A DNA stretch of 63,610 bases from a virus. Shown here in pieces: positions 29,769 to 38,067 of this stretch. Under the pieces are notes generated by a model. That model was not told where the DNA came from. It saw only the letters and a program-made list of their open reading frames with translations, and did not search any database. Each line of letters starts with the position of its first letter. Position 1 is the stretch's first letter. Position numbers and translations under genes: made by a program. The DNA is taken from positions 1 to 63,610 of IMG/VR virus record IMGVR_UViG_3300009155_000004, one strand, 5' to 3'.

Positions 29769-30044
29769 ATGAAAGATACTAAAGAAAAAATAACAGAAGT
29801 ATGCAACGAAATTAAAGAATTGCTACTAGAAAAAAATAGAAAATATGGAGATTCGGCACTTAATCCAATCCGTATTTTAAGTAAATCAGATTCAGTTGAA
29901 CAATTAAAAGTCAGAATTGATGATAAATTAAATAGATTGAAAAATTTACAAGAAGATGAAACCGAGGATACAATAACTGATTTGATTGGTTATCTTATAT
30001 TGCTTAAGATAAGTATAACAAAGCAAGAAATGGTTTTTTTTTGA
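29769..30044 (+). CDS. DUF1599/Nmad1-like nucleotide metabolism protein (91 aa)
   Basis: Motifs LLLEKNRKYGDSALNPIRIL, SVEQLKVRIDDKLNRLKNLQ and EDTITDLIGYLILLKI are those of the DUF1599 (nucleotide modification associated domain 1) family, related to MazG-type helical dNTP hydrolases; 'KxYGxSAxNP' and 'RIDDKLxRL' are its hallmarks. Likely acts on dNTP pools, possibly with the MazG-like protein at 38054. Confidence 0.75.
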   Translation: MKDTKEKITEVCNEIKELLLEKNRKYGDSALNPIRILSKSDSVEQLKVRIDDKLNRLKNLQEDETEDTITDLIGYLILLKISITKQEMVFF

Positions 30045-30095
30045 AAGTAAAAGTATAAGTGGAACATCAGACGTGAGTTATTGGGGAGGCAAGTT

Positions 30096-30254
30096 ATGAA
30101 AGTATACCAGAACGAGACATTCACAATAATAAAGTACAAAGAACTATACCATGTCTTTTTTACTTGGGAATATAGTCATGCATTATTTATTGACCATAGC
30201 ATCTATAGTTGCTACTGGTTTATGTTTAAACAATACCTAAAAAATCTAATATGA
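30096..30254 (+). CDS. Small unknown early protein (52 aa)
   Basis: Frame MKVYQNETFTIIKYKELYHV with an aromatic C-terminal part (HSIYSCYWFMFKQYLKNL). A Shine-Dalgarno GGGGAGG lies 7 bases before the ATG and the end overlaps the next start by ATGA. Confidence 0.5.
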   Translation: MKVYQNETFTIIKYKELYHVFFTWEYSHALFIDHSIYSCYWFMFKQYLKNLI

Positions 30255-30829
30255 ACACAACATTTGAAAAACTATCGAGCATCGACGTAACGAAGTACGT
30301 TGAGAAGAAACAAGGACAAAGTTATTTGTCATGGGCTAACGCGTGGAGACTTGCGTGTATCAATTGCCCGAACACAAGCAGAACCATCTATGAGAATGTG
30401 GATGGCAAGAACTACTTTACTGATGGCAGAACTGCATGGGTTAAAGTTGGTGTAACTATCGAAGGCGTTGAGCACATTGATCAATTGCCAGTAATGAACT
30501 TGCGCAATCAATCAGTGTTAGTTGACGTGATTACATCATTCGATGTGAATAAAGCGATTCAACGTAGCACTGTGAAGGCCTTGGCATTACATGGCCTTGG
30601 TATCAACATCTATGCCGGTGAAGACTTCGAGGAGGCTGACACATCTAAGGACGATGGCAAGCAGACTCAGATCGTGTTAAACATTGGCGATGAGAATTGG
30701 ACGAAGGCAATTGCATATGTGCAGGCTAACAGAAAACTTGGAGCCAAGAAGTTGATCGATCAATTAGCCAAGAAGTACGTGATTGATGACGTGATAAGCA
30801 CGGAGATTCAAAAAGAAATCACTCAGTAA
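30251..30829 (+). CDS. Single-strand annealing protein, DUF1071/Sak-type (192 aa)
   Basis: The N-terminal motif KKQGQSYLSWANAWRLACIN and the following VKVGVTIEGVEHIDQLPVMN, then STVKALALHGLGINIYAGED are characteristic of DUF1071 annealing proteins, which pair complementary single strands in phage recombination. A charged tail follows (EEADTSKDDGKQTQIV). Partners nearby: the RecE-like nuclease (32110) and SSB-like protein (33026), together a RecET-type system. Confidence 0.8.
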   Translation: MNTTFEKLSSIDVTKYVEKKQGQSYLSWANAWRLACINCPNTSRTIYENVDGKNYFTDGRTAWVKVGVTIEGVEHIDQLPVMNLRNQSVLVDVITSFDVNKAIQRSTVKALALHGLGINIYAGEDFEEADTSKDDGKQTQIVLNIGDENWTKAIAYVQANRKLGAKKLIDQLAKKYVIDDVISTEIQKEITQ

Positions 30830-31026
30830 TGATCAAGGATGATTGGGTTGCCTACAGACCACTACTGGCAACCCATACAATATTCGGTAAGTACGTCTCA
30901 AATGTAGACAAGAATTATTGTCTCGTCCAATTTGAAGGCGTAGCCACCAAGTGCGAGAGCAAATCAGTAACTAAAATATACGAAAACAATCTAATTAAAC
31001 AATTAAATGAAAAAGATAAACACTAA
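30829..31026 (+). CDS. Small beta-rich protein (65 aa)
   Basis: Frame MIKDDWVAYRPLLATHTIFG; the strands FGKYVSNVDKNYCLVQFEGV suggest a small SH3- or Tudor-like barrel. Starts at the stop of the annealing protein gene and overlaps the next by 20 bases. Unknown. Confidence 0.5.
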   Translation: MIKDDWVAYRPLLATHTIFGKYVSNVDKNYCLVQFEGVATKCESKSVTKIYENNLIKQLNEKDKH

Positions 31027-31489
31027 AGAGCAAGTTGCTGATAGCAATGGTGCTCAAGCAGAACAACCAGTTATTAATCAATTAATTAATGAGTTCAGAG
31101 AATGGAATCGTCAATGGGATTTGAGTCAAACAACAATGACTATAGATGAATTTAGCGAATCATTAACTAAAAAGTATCATGTATCTTTAAGCAATTCAGG
31201 CACTAATGGTATTCAAGATTCTAATCTTAAAGGAACAATTGGTTCAACAAACAAAACATTATTGCCAGACAATGTAAACACACCTGAAGAATATTTAGAG
31301 TATTTAAATGCTATTGGATATTGGGATTACGTTAAAAACTTGGAAAAGTTTAAAGAACAAATGAGCAACGAAACAAAACAAACAATAATAGAGTGTCAAT
31401 TTGAAATGGACACATCTACATCAAGTGCTACTAAATGTAAATTTTGTGGCAAAGAAAAATGGCAACACAATAACGGAGGTAACAAATGA
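31007..31489 (+). CDS. Protein with C-terminal zinc knuckle-like end (160 aa)
   Basis: Helical, polar N-terminal part (INQLINEFREWNRQWDLSQT), then NVNTPEEYLEYLNAIGYWDY and a C-terminal CKFCGKEKWQHNN, whose CxxC-x5-H could bind zinc with a further residue. Its last codons carry the Shine-Dalgarno of the following gene. Confidence 0.5.
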   Translation: MKKINTKEQVADSNGAQAEQPVINQLINEFREWNRQWDLSQTTMTIDEFSESLTKKYHVSLSNSGTNGIQDSNLKGTIGSTNKTLLPDNVNTPEEYLEYLNAIGYWDYVKNLEKFKEQMSNETKQTIIECQFEMDTSTSSATKCKFCGKEKWQHNNGGNK

Positions 31490-31716
31490 AAGAGATAAAA
31501 TTATTTTATTATAGAGCATTTAAGATTCTTACTGAAAAAGAAGCAATTGAACTTGATTTAAAATTTATTACAAATCTTTATGGTGATTTAATAAATAAAT
31601 ACAATTGTCGGAGTATTTGGAAAGATAAGAAAGGTAGAAGTTATAGGGTTTATGAATTATTTAAAGAAGAATATTTAAAACAAAATATTAAATCTACCGA
31701 GGTAACAAATGAATAA
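31486..31716 (+). CDS. Small unknown early protein (76 aa)
   Basis: Frame MKEIKLFYYRAFKILTEKEA, basic and AT-rich in codon use. ATG follows GGAGG at 7 bases. End overlaps the next start within the repeated string GAGGTAACAAATGA. Confidence 0.5.
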   Translation: MKEIKLFYYRAFKILTEKEAIELDLKFITNLYGDLINKYNCRSIWKDKKGRSYRVYELFKEEYLKQNIKSTEVTNE

Positions 31717-32101
31717 CGTAACAGAAAAAGCAAATGAACTAATATCTACTTTTGGTAAGAATTTAGCAATAAAAGTAGTTAATGAAATAATCCATTCAAT
31801 GCCAACATACCCACAATCAAGTAATTCAAAAATGAAAAGATTAGATACAATTACATTTTGGATGCTTGTAAAAGAAGAAATAAAACAAAAAAATATGACA
31901 AACGAAGAAATTAAAAAAGATGTATCTGTTAGTAGTAGACTAAAAGACATCACAGACGAAAAAGACCTTAAAGTTGTAGAATTTATTTTAGAGTACAGCT
32001 TTAAAGATGACAAAGAAATCTATACTAATGGAACAAGGTTAGTTCCTTTATATAGAGTATTAGATGCAATTGCTCAAAAAGGCGAACAATATAAAAGCTG
32101 A
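31709..32101 (+). CDS. Unknown early protein (130 aa)
   Basis: Helical and charged (VTEKANELISTFGKNLAIKV, KMKRLDTITFWMLVKEEIKQ, TNGTRLVPLYRVLDAIAQKG). AT-rich codons like the two genes before it. No family recognised. Confidence 0.5.
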   Translation: MNNVTEKANELISTFGKNLAIKVVNEIIHSMPTYPQSSNSKMKRLDTITFWMLVKEEIKQKNMTNEEIKKDVSVSSRLKDITDEKDLKVVEFILEYSFKDDKEIYTNGTRLVPLYRVLDAIAQKGEQYKS

Positions 32102-32109
32102 GGTAACAA

Positions 32110-32829
32110 ATGAACCTAGAACTATTAAAGGATGACGCCAACTATTATGGCGAGATGGGAAAGCAATTCCTATCCAACTCAGATATTGATGCCTTGTTAA
32201 GGGATCCATCAAGTTTTAAAAAGAACAAAGAAAAGACTGTCGACATGGTAAAGGGAAGTTACTTCCATACCTTGTTGATCGAGCAGAACAAAGTTTTTAA
32301 CTTTGAGATTGTAAATGCATCTAGCAGAAACACAAACATCTACAAGGATGCGTGTAAGGATGGTGAAATAAGATTATTATTGTCAGAACAAGACATGATA
32401 GTGAAGATGGCAGAGGCCATTACAAGTAACATCACAACGTACGACATGGTTTACGATGACGTAATTGGCTACGAGGTTCCAATGGTCAAGGAAATCATGG
32501 GACTGATGTGGAAAGGGAAGGCTGACATTGTAAAGGCTGACGTTATCTACGATCTGAAGACAACCTCAAAGATAGATGATTTCATGTTCAGCGCCAGGAA
32601 GTACAACTATGACTCTCAGGCATGGCTATATAATCAATTCTTTGGCAAGCCTATGGAGTTTATTGTTGTCGAGAAGGAAACTAACCGCGTTGCTGTTTAT
32701 GATTGCTCTGAGGAGTTCTTAGACAGAGGCAGAGAAAAAGTATCAAGGGCAGTTGAGCAGTACCACAAATTCTTCGGCCCAAAGAAGACTGAGGACGTAA
32801 GCAATTTTATTATTAAACAAACATTATGA
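32110..32829 (+). CDS. RecE/exonuclease VIII-like PD-(D/E)XK nuclease (239 aa)
   Basis: The catalytic core is MWKGKADIVKADVIYDLKTT at about residues 136-155, where Asp, Asp and LKT form the D-x(n)-D-x-K metal site, followed by YNYDSQAWLYNQFFGKPMEF and VEKETNRVAVYDCSEEFLDR. This fits the phage exodeoxyribonuclease VIII/YqaJ-like group that resects DNA for annealing. Upstream lies the DUF1071 annealing protein, completing the recombination pair. A GAGG Shine-Dalgarno precedes the ATG. Confidence 0.8.
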   Translation: MNLELLKDDANYYGEMGKQFLSNSDIDALLRDPSSFKKNKEKTVDMVKGSYFHTLLIEQNKVFNFEIVNASSRNTNIYKDACKDGEIRLLLSEQDMIVKMAEAITSNITTYDMVYDDVIGYEVPMVKEIMGLMWKGKADIVKADVIYDLKTTSKIDDFMFSARKYNYDSQAWLYNQFFGKPMEFIVVEKETNRVAVYDCSEEFLDRGREKVSRAVEQYHKFFGPKKTEDVSNFIIKQTL

Positions 32830-33020
32830 CAAGAGAAGAAAAATCATACATGTACCAAGGGGTATATGACGAGATATTTGGTCTATGGCCAGTATCGAAG
32901 GACGATGTGATGGATGACAAAGAGTTAATTAGCCTAATCTACCATTACAACAAAGCATTACAAGAATTATTAGACTATCTTCAAGAAAAGATGGACGCAT
33001 TAGAAACAACAGAAGAATAA
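32826..33020 (+). CDS. Small acidic helical protein (64 aa)
   Basis: Frame MTREEKSYMYQGVYDEIFGL with an acidic Leu-rich helix (KALQELLDYLQEKMDALETT). ATGA overlap with the nuclease gene suggests a small accessory of recombination. Unknown family. Confidence 0.5.
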   Translation: MTREEKSYMYQGVYDEIFGLWPVSKDDVMDDKELISLIYHYNKALQELLDYLQEKMDALETTEE

Positions 33021-33025
33021 AACAT

Positions 33026-33322
33026 ATGGCACAATTAGTATCAGTATCAATCGACGTGACTAAGATCACAAAGAGCAAGTTAAAAGATGGTAAGTATTTG
33101 AACTTTACCGTAGCACTTAACAACGAAACAAACGAATGGGGTAAGAACGTCAGCGTTTGGGAAGAGCAATCTAAGGAAGAGCGTGAGGCAAAAGACAAGA
33201 AAAACTATCTTGGATCAGGCAAAGTAGCATGGTCAGATGGTCAACTTGTCGAGCCACCTGCAAAAACCGACACAAATAAGTCTTCTAAAAAGAAAGAAGA
33301 CGTGGACGATTTACCGTTCTAA
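33026..33322 (+). CDS. SSB-like single-stranded DNA-binding protein (98 aa)
   Basis: A short OB-like beta region (VSIDVTKITKSKLKDGKYLN, FTVALNNETNEWGKNVSVWE) is followed by a Lys/Ser linker and the acidic tip DVDDLPF, the classic SSB C-terminal peptide that binds replication and recombination partners. It is shorter than bacterial SSB. One CGACACA motif lies inside its linker codons. Confidence 0.8.
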   Translation: MAQLVSVSIDVTKITKSKLKDGKYLNFTVALNNETNEWGKNVSVWEEQSKEEREAKDKKNYLGSGKVAWSDGQLVEPPAKTDTNKSSKKKEDVDDLPF

Positions 33323-33534
33323 TCTAATCACCGACAGACACATAGCATCACTTAAGGTGGTGCTTGTGTCGAGTGTTGGGAAAAGTTGCCAATTTCACTA
33401 TATATTTATTTCTTTATTCTATTTTATTTTTATTTCATTTTAAAATAAAAAAAACGACACAAATAGGTTAAAAGAATAAAAACCAATAATTTAACCTCTA
33501 AAAAATCGACATAAAACCGACACAACATGACACA
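33268..33534. repeat. Second CGACACA cluster around the SSB/primase junction
   Basis: Exact copies at 33268 (plus), 33365 (inverted), 33455 (plus) and 33518 (plus), with near matches CGACAGACACA at 33332, CGACATA at 33507 and TGACACA at 33528. These surround the start of the primase-helicase gene. Same motif as at 20.9-21.2 kb. Confidence 0.65.
33337..33370 (+). promoter_or_regulatory. Strong hairpin between the SSB-like and primase-helicase genes
   Basis: 14 bp with one bulged T: GACACA-t-AGCATCAC pairs with GTGGTGCT-TGTGTC, 5-base loop TTAAG, including one T-G pair. No T-run follows, so it is not an ordinary terminator. The 204 bases between the two genes also contain a stretch that is almost pure A/T (33411-33454). 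Possible origin or control hairpin. Confidence 0.65.
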
Positions 33535-35899
33535 AATCACAGTTTTTCGAAACATAAAAGACACGTCAACACCTTTCTTTAGGCCGATTGACGGGATACT
33601 TGCCCGAATTAAGGAAGGCAAGAATAAAGACATTATAAAACGCATCAGAGAAGAGAAGAACAAAGATGTTCGCAATGTCCTTAAACAGGAGTTGCCAGCG
33701 ATTTGTTTCTCAGGGACATTCAATACGCGAAACGATAAAGCACTTATCGATCACAGTGGATTCATTTGCCTTGACTTTGATGGGTTTGACAAGCAACACG
33801 AGTTGATTGCTAAGAAACAAGAATTAACAAAAGATAAGTACACCTATAGCGTGTTTGTTTCTCCGTCAGGAGACGGCCTTAAATTGATCGTAAGGATTCC
33901 AAAGGATGCAGACAACCACAAGCACTACTTTAAGTCCTTAGAAGGCAAATATAACAGCCCTAACTTCGATGTGAAGTGTAGTAACATCTCACGGGTATGC
34001 TACGAGAGTTATGACCCACTAATTTTTATCAATCAAAATAGTGCCGTGTGGATGGATATGTCTCAAGGCAAGTACGAGGAGATGATAACAAACGTCTCCA
34101 AGTCAACGATAAAGTTAACCGATCAGAATGAAGTTATTAGACGACTCAGGGTATGGTGGGACAAGAAATATGGCATGGTCGTAGGTGAGCGCAACAACAA
34201 TGTGTTTATTCTGGCATCAAGGTACAACAAGTTTGGTATCAATAAAGACTTGGCCATGTACGCGCTTAGTGAGTTTGCGCATGAGGGCTTCGAGATGCCT
34301 GAGATAAAAGTTATCTGCGACAGCGCATACCGAAATAAGGATGAGCACAACACAAGGTTCTTTGAAGACATCGACAAGGTTGACTCAATCAAGAAGCAAC
34401 TTAAGGCAGGTGTATCAAAAAAGGAAATCCGTCTTCAACTGAGGGAGTCAGACATTGAAGACGATGTAATAGATGCTACAATCAATAGCATCGAGGATGA
34501 CTCCCACCATGTTGAGTTTTGGGAACGATCAGAAAAAGGGGCGATTAAGTTATTGCACTATAGATTCAAAGAGTTCTTGGAGGACAATGGATACTACAAG
34601 TATTCTCCTGAAGGAACAAAGAATTACATCTTTGTGAAGGTGACCAACAACTTGATTGACAACACAACGGAGGAAGAAATAAAAGATTTCATTCTCACGT
34701 ATATTCTGAAGTGTGGTGACATGGAGGTGTACAACTTCTTTGCTGACAAGACAAGGTTTTTCAAGGAAGATTTTTTGACCATGCTATCTCACGTTGATGT
34801 TTACTTTATCTCAGACGAGAAGGACAATTCATATCTTTACTATAAGAATTGTGCTGTCAAGGTAACGTGTAAGGATATCACAATTGTTGACTATTTAGAT
34901 CTTGGTGGATATGTGTGGAAAGATCAAGTTATTGATAGAGACTTCACAATACAGCCAGTCAAAAGTTGCGACTACAAGAGATTCATCAGCAACATTGCTG
35001 GCAATGAACCAGACAGAATCATGTCGGTTGAGAGCACCATTGGTTACCTTCTCCATGGCTTTAAGAATGTTGGGTATTGCCCGGCCGTTATCATTAACGA
35101 CGAGGTCATATCTGACAACCCTGAGGGTGGAACAGGGAAGGGGTTATTTGTGAATGCCATAAGTAAGATGAAGAAAATGGTCATCATCGATGGTAAGCAG
35201 TTCAGCTTTGAGAAATCATTCGCTTATCAGCTTGTCTCGGCAGACACACAGATACTGACATTTGATGACGTTAAAAAGCACTTTGACTTCGAGAGGTTGT
35301 TCAGTATCGTTACCGAGGGGATCACGCTTGAGAAGAAGAATAAGGACGCGATTAAGATACCATTCAGTAGATCGCCAAAGATTGTCATCACGACAAACTA
35401 CGCAATCAAGGGAAAGGGTAACTCATTTGAGAGAAGGAAGTGGGAGCTTGAGTTTAAGAAGCACTATAGCAAAGACTTCACACCTGAGGATGACTTCGGC
35501 AGATTGCTATTCAGCGATTGGGATGAGGATGAATGGCTTAGGTTTGACAACTACATGATATCAAATCTTAGGCTATATCTGTGCGAAGGATTTGTTAAGA
35601 GTGACTTCAAGAATCTTAAGACGCGTAAGTTTATTGCTGAGACAGACCATAACTTCTGGGAGTGGGTGATCAATGATGGAACGATTGAAACAGAAACTAA
35701 ATATTACAAACAACAACTATATGATATGTTTGTCTCTGATAACCCTGACTTTGGTCCGAGGGCTAAGATGTCAATCTCAATGAATAAGTTTTATTCTTGG
35801 CTTGACGCGTATGGTCTTTATACGACTGGCATCCTGCCAGAGAGTGGAAGGGATGGACGAGGTAGATGGATCATGTATTATAAGCACAAACAATTATGA
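33527..35899 (+). CDS. Primase-helicase with VirE-like N-terminus (790 aa)
   Basis: The N-terminal third resembles the VirE/BT4734-type primase region: GFICLDFDGFDKQHELIAKK and YSVFVSPSGDGLKLIVRI at about residues 80-135. The C-terminal half is a D5-like superfamily 3 helicase: Walker A NPEGGTGKGLFVNAISK near residue 532, Walker B LTFDDVKKHFD near 577, and sensor region SRSPKIVITTNYAIKGKGNS near 615 with the arginine pair ERRKWELEF. It should open and prime phage DNA at the origin; the flanking iterons and hairpin support this. The ATG at 33527 lies within the last motif copy. Confidence 0.85.
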   Translation: MTQITVFRNIKDTSTPFFRPIDGILARIKEGKNKDIIKRIREEKNKDVRNVLKQELPAICFSGTFNTRNDKALIDHSGFICLDFDGFDKQHELIAKKQELTKDKYTYSVFVSPSGDGLKLIVRIPKDADNHKHYFKSLEGKYNSPNFDVKCSNISRVCYESYDPLIFINQNSAVWMDMSQGKYEEMITNVSKSTIKLTDQNEVIRRLRVWWDKKYGMVVGERNNNVFILASRYNKFGINKDLAMYALSEFAHEGFEMPEIKVICDSAYRNKDEHNTRFFEDIDKVDSIKKQLKAGVSKKEIRLQLRESDIEDDVIDATINSIEDDSHHVEFWERSEKGAIKLLHYRFKEFLEDNGYYKYSPEGTKNYIFVKVTNNLIDNTTEEEIKDFILTYILKCGDMEVYNFFADKTRFFKEDFLTMLSHVDVYFISDEKDNSYLYYKNCAVKVTCKDITIVDYLDLGGYVWKDQVIDRDFTIQPVKSCDYKRFISNIAGNEPDRIMSVESTIGYLLHGFKNVGYCPAVIINDEVISDNPEGGTGKGLFVNAISKMKKMVIIDGKQFSFEKSFAYQLVSADTQILTFDDVKKHFDFERLFSIVTEGITLEKKNKDAIKIPFSRSPKIVITTNYAIKGKGNSFERRKWELEFKKHYSKDFTPEDDFGRLLFSDWDEDEWLRFDNYMISNLRLYLCEGFVKSDFKNLKTRKFIAETDHNFWEWVINDGTIETETKYYKQQLYDMFVSDNPDFGPRAKMSISMNKFYSWLDAYGLYTTGILPESGRDGRGRWIMYYKHKQL

Positions 35900-36177
35900 A
35901 CGTAGAAGAAATTATTAAAGAGATTTGCGATGATCACGGAGTGAGGCCAGAGCAAGTAATGCGCAAGACAAGTGTGCACGAGTTGGCGGCAATCAAGGCC
36001 GTAATCGCTTATGTATTATACTGGTATGTCAACAAAACCAAGTATGAGATTGCTGACATGATGCACATCCATCATTACACTGTATGGAGGTACAAAGAGA
36101 TTGTCGAGCGACGTGTAAGACACGAGAAACCACTTGAGAAAAAGTTATTAAGTTATGTATTTAAAGAAAAGTTATGA
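35896..36177 (+). CDS. DnaA domain IV-like helix-turn-helix protein (93 aa)
   Basis: Helical protein with the order EIIKEICDDHGVRPEQVMRK, then AAIKAVIAYVLYWYVNKTKY and EIADMMHIHHYTVWRYKEIV. This is the layout of the DnaA C-terminal domain (two helices, helix-turn-helix, recognition segment), but the GGRDHS signature is replaced by HIHHYT, so it would read another sequence. Directly follows the primase-helicase with ATGA overlap; likely origin recognition or loader. Confidence 0.65.
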   Translation: MNVEEIIKEICDDHGVRPEQVMRKTSVHELAAIKAVIAYVLYWYVNKTKYEIADMMHIHHYTVWRYKEIVERRVRHEKPLEKKLLSYVFKEKL

Positions 36178-36344
36178 CAGAGAAAGAAGCAATAATCATC
36201 CTGGAATATTACAACGACTGGAGAACGGGTGAAGACATCCCCATGCAAAAACCAGCTGTAATCACAGAAGCAATTAAAGTAATTATACAAAAATTTAAAG
36301 AAAGAACCAATGTTCACGAAAGCGTGAACGAACAAAAATTATGA
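36174..36344 (+). CDS. Small unknown early protein (56 aa)
   Basis: Frame MTEKEAIIILEYYNDWRTGE, with AITEAIKVIIQKFKERTN-type helices after a Pro turn. ATGA overlaps on both sides. Small acidic/basic helical accessory of the replication block; unknown family. Confidence 0.5.
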   Translation: MTEKEAIIILEYYNDWRTGEDIPMQKPAVITEAIKVIIQKFKERTNVHESVNEQKL

Positions 36345-36604
36345 ACAACAAACCAAAATTAGAAAAGTGCTCATTTACATTTGGGCAAGAAGGCAACACC
36401 AATGGATCAACAGATACTTACGAAGAATTAACTATCGAGTGTGAGTCTGGACTTGGTATAGATAACGATGAAGGTTGTTATTATGTTTTAAAAACAGAAT
36501 CTGGTTGGAGCATAGATAATGTAAATGACTTGCAAGAGTTATTCGATAGGATTAGTAAATGCATTTATGATTCAACTAAGGGACTACCAAAAGCAAATAG
36601 CTGA
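36341..36604 (+). CDS. Small acidic early protein (87 aa)
   Basis: Contains KLEKCSFTFGQEGNTNGSTD, ECESGLGIDNDEGCYYVLKT and a C-terminal helix. Looks like a small beta-sandwich with acidic surface. Overlaps the helicase start by 38 bases. Confidence 0.55.
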   Translation: MNNKPKLEKCSFTFGQEGNTNGSTDTYEELTIECESGLGIDNDEGCYYVLKTESGWSIDNVNDLQELFDRISKCIYDSTKGLPKANS

Positions 36605-37847
36605 TCAGTCCACTGCAATATTGCAGTCAAGCCAATTCGTATACCTGGCACTTGAGGTTCGCACTGGTAAGACGCTGACATCATTACAGATAGCCTCACA
36701 AGTTGGAGCCACATCTGTCTTGTTTGTTACAAAGAAAAAAGCAATTGGATCTATACAAAGCGACTACGACAAGTTGGCTCCTGGGTATAGCCTTGAGATT
36801 GTAAACTATGAGAGCCTTCACAAGATTAATATGTCAAGTTTATCGCTCATAATACTTGACGAAGCGCACTGCTTTGGGAAGTTCCCTAAGCCAAGCAAAC
36901 GGGCAAAGGATGTGAAGGCCATTATTGACAAGCACAGATGCAAGGCCATCTACTTGTCAGGCACGCCATCCCCTGAGTCATACTCACAGATGTACCATCA
37001 AATGTGGGTGCTTGGATCTGCCTCACCATTTGCTGCCTACACGAACTTCTACAAATGGGCCAAAGATTATGTGGACATAAAGCAGCGTAAGATTAATAGC
37101 TTGTTTATCAATGACTACTCACACGGCATACAAGAGAAGATCGACGCAAGGATGAAGAAGTATCTTATCTCATTCACGCAGAAAGAGGCAGGCTTTGAGT
37201 CAAGTGTTGAGGAAGAGATTCTCAGGGTTGATATGCCAGAGATTGTAAGTAAGTTATGCGATGACCTTGTCAGAGACAGAGTAATCGAAGGTAAGAAAGA
37301 GATTATCCTTGCAGACACTGGAGCCAAGCTGATGCAGAAGCTACATCAATTATGCTCTGGCACAATAATATTTGAGTCAGGGGCATCAATGATCGTGAGC
37401 GACTTTAAGGCAAAGTTTATACGAGAGAGGTTTGCCGGGAAACGAATAGCGATATTCTACAAGTTTAAGGCAGAGCTGATGGCGATAGAATTAGCGTTTG
37501 GTGATAGTGTAACGACAGATTTGGCCACGTTTCAAAATGGGGATTGTAACAATTTTGCTATACAAATTGTTACGGGAAGGGAAGGGATTAATTTGAGCGT
37601 TGCTGATCACATTGTGTTTTACAACATTGACTTCAGTGCAACAAGTTATTTTCAGGCAAAGGATAGGATGACAACCAAGGACAGGATGCACAACAAAGTT
37701 TACTGGGTATTTTCAAAGGGTGGAATAGAAGAAAAAATATATAAAGTTGTGCAAAAAAAGAAAAATTTTACAATTTCTCATTTCAAATCTTCATACAAAT
37801 TATTATCTTTGCAGACCCATGTTAACCGAACAACAGGTACAAACTAA
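36567..37847 (+). CDS. SNF2/SF2-type DNA helicase (426 aa)
   Basis: ATG at 36567 (MIQLRDYQKQIADQSTAILQ), which places the Q-like motif at the start; an in-frame start at 36525 would add residues without family support. Walker A EVRTGKTLTSLQI (about residue 31), Walker B LIILDEAHCFGKFPK (about 95), motif III SGTPSPESYSQMYHQ, and C-terminal motifs V/VI IVTGREGINLSVADHIVFYN and YFQAKDRMTTKDRMH. An ATP-driven DNA translocase for replication or repair. Runs 29 bases into the next gene. Confidence 0.88.
   Translation: MIQLRDYQKQIADQSTAILQSSQFVYLALEVRTGKTLTSLQIASQVGATSVLFVTKKKAIGSIQSDYDKLAPGYSLEIVNYESLHKINMSSLSLIILDEAHCFGKFPKPSKRAKDVKAIIDKHRCKAIYLSGTPSPESYSQMYHQMWVLGSASPFAAYTNFYKWAKDYVDIKQRKINSLFINDYSHGIQEKIDARMKKYLISFTQKEAGFESSVEEEILRVDMPEIVSKLCDDLVRDRVIEGKKEIILADTGAKLMQKLHQLCSGTIIFESGASMIVSDFKAKFIRERFAGKRIAIFYKFKAELMAIELAFGDSVTTDLATFQNGDCNNFAIQIVTGREGINLSVADHIVFYNIDFSATSYFQAKDRMTTKDRMHNKVYWVFSKGGIEEKIYKVVQKKKNFTISHFKSSYKLLSLQTHVNRTTGTN
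37804..37811 (+). promoter_or_regulatory. -7 box (TATCTTTG) before the VRR-NUC gene
   Basis: Perfect TAnnTTTG inside the end of the helicase gene, 7 bases before the ATG at 37819. It would start a second early/middle unit containing the nuclease, MazG-like protein and ribonucleotide reductase. Confidence 0.6.
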
Positions 37848-38067
37848 GAAGATCAAAGAGTTAGAGGCAGACGGGTATTATGTATTGAAATTAGTTAAGA
37901 CTAACAAAAACGGAATTCCCGATTTATTGGCACTTCACCCTGAGAAAGGAATCCTCTTCTGCGAGGTAAAAAGAGCAGATGGTAAGTTATCACCACTACA
38001 AGAATACAGAATAAAAGAACTAAAAGAAAAAGGATTTAAAACAGAAGTACACTATGGAACAAAATAA
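37819..38067 (+). CDS. VRR-NUC-type nuclease (82 aa)
   Basis: A PD-(D/E)XK mini-nuclease: LVKTNKNGIPDLLALHPEKG then ILFCEVKRADGKLSPLQEYR. The IPDLL Asp, the E-x-K of CEVK and the Gln of SPLQEYR are the family's catalytic set. Such stand-alone domains cut branched DNA. The ATG at 37819 is set by the promoter box; the frame is open further upstream within the helicase gene. Confidence 0.85.
   Translation: MLTEQQVQTKKIKELEADGYYVLKLVKTNKNGIPDLLALHPEKGILFCEVKRADGKLSPLQEYRIKELKEKGFKTEVHYGTK

Noticed and set aside
36525-36566. Upstream start for the SNF2-type helicase
   Set aside because: The extra 14 residues lie in the previous gene and do not belong to the helicase family start; the ATG at 36567 fits better.
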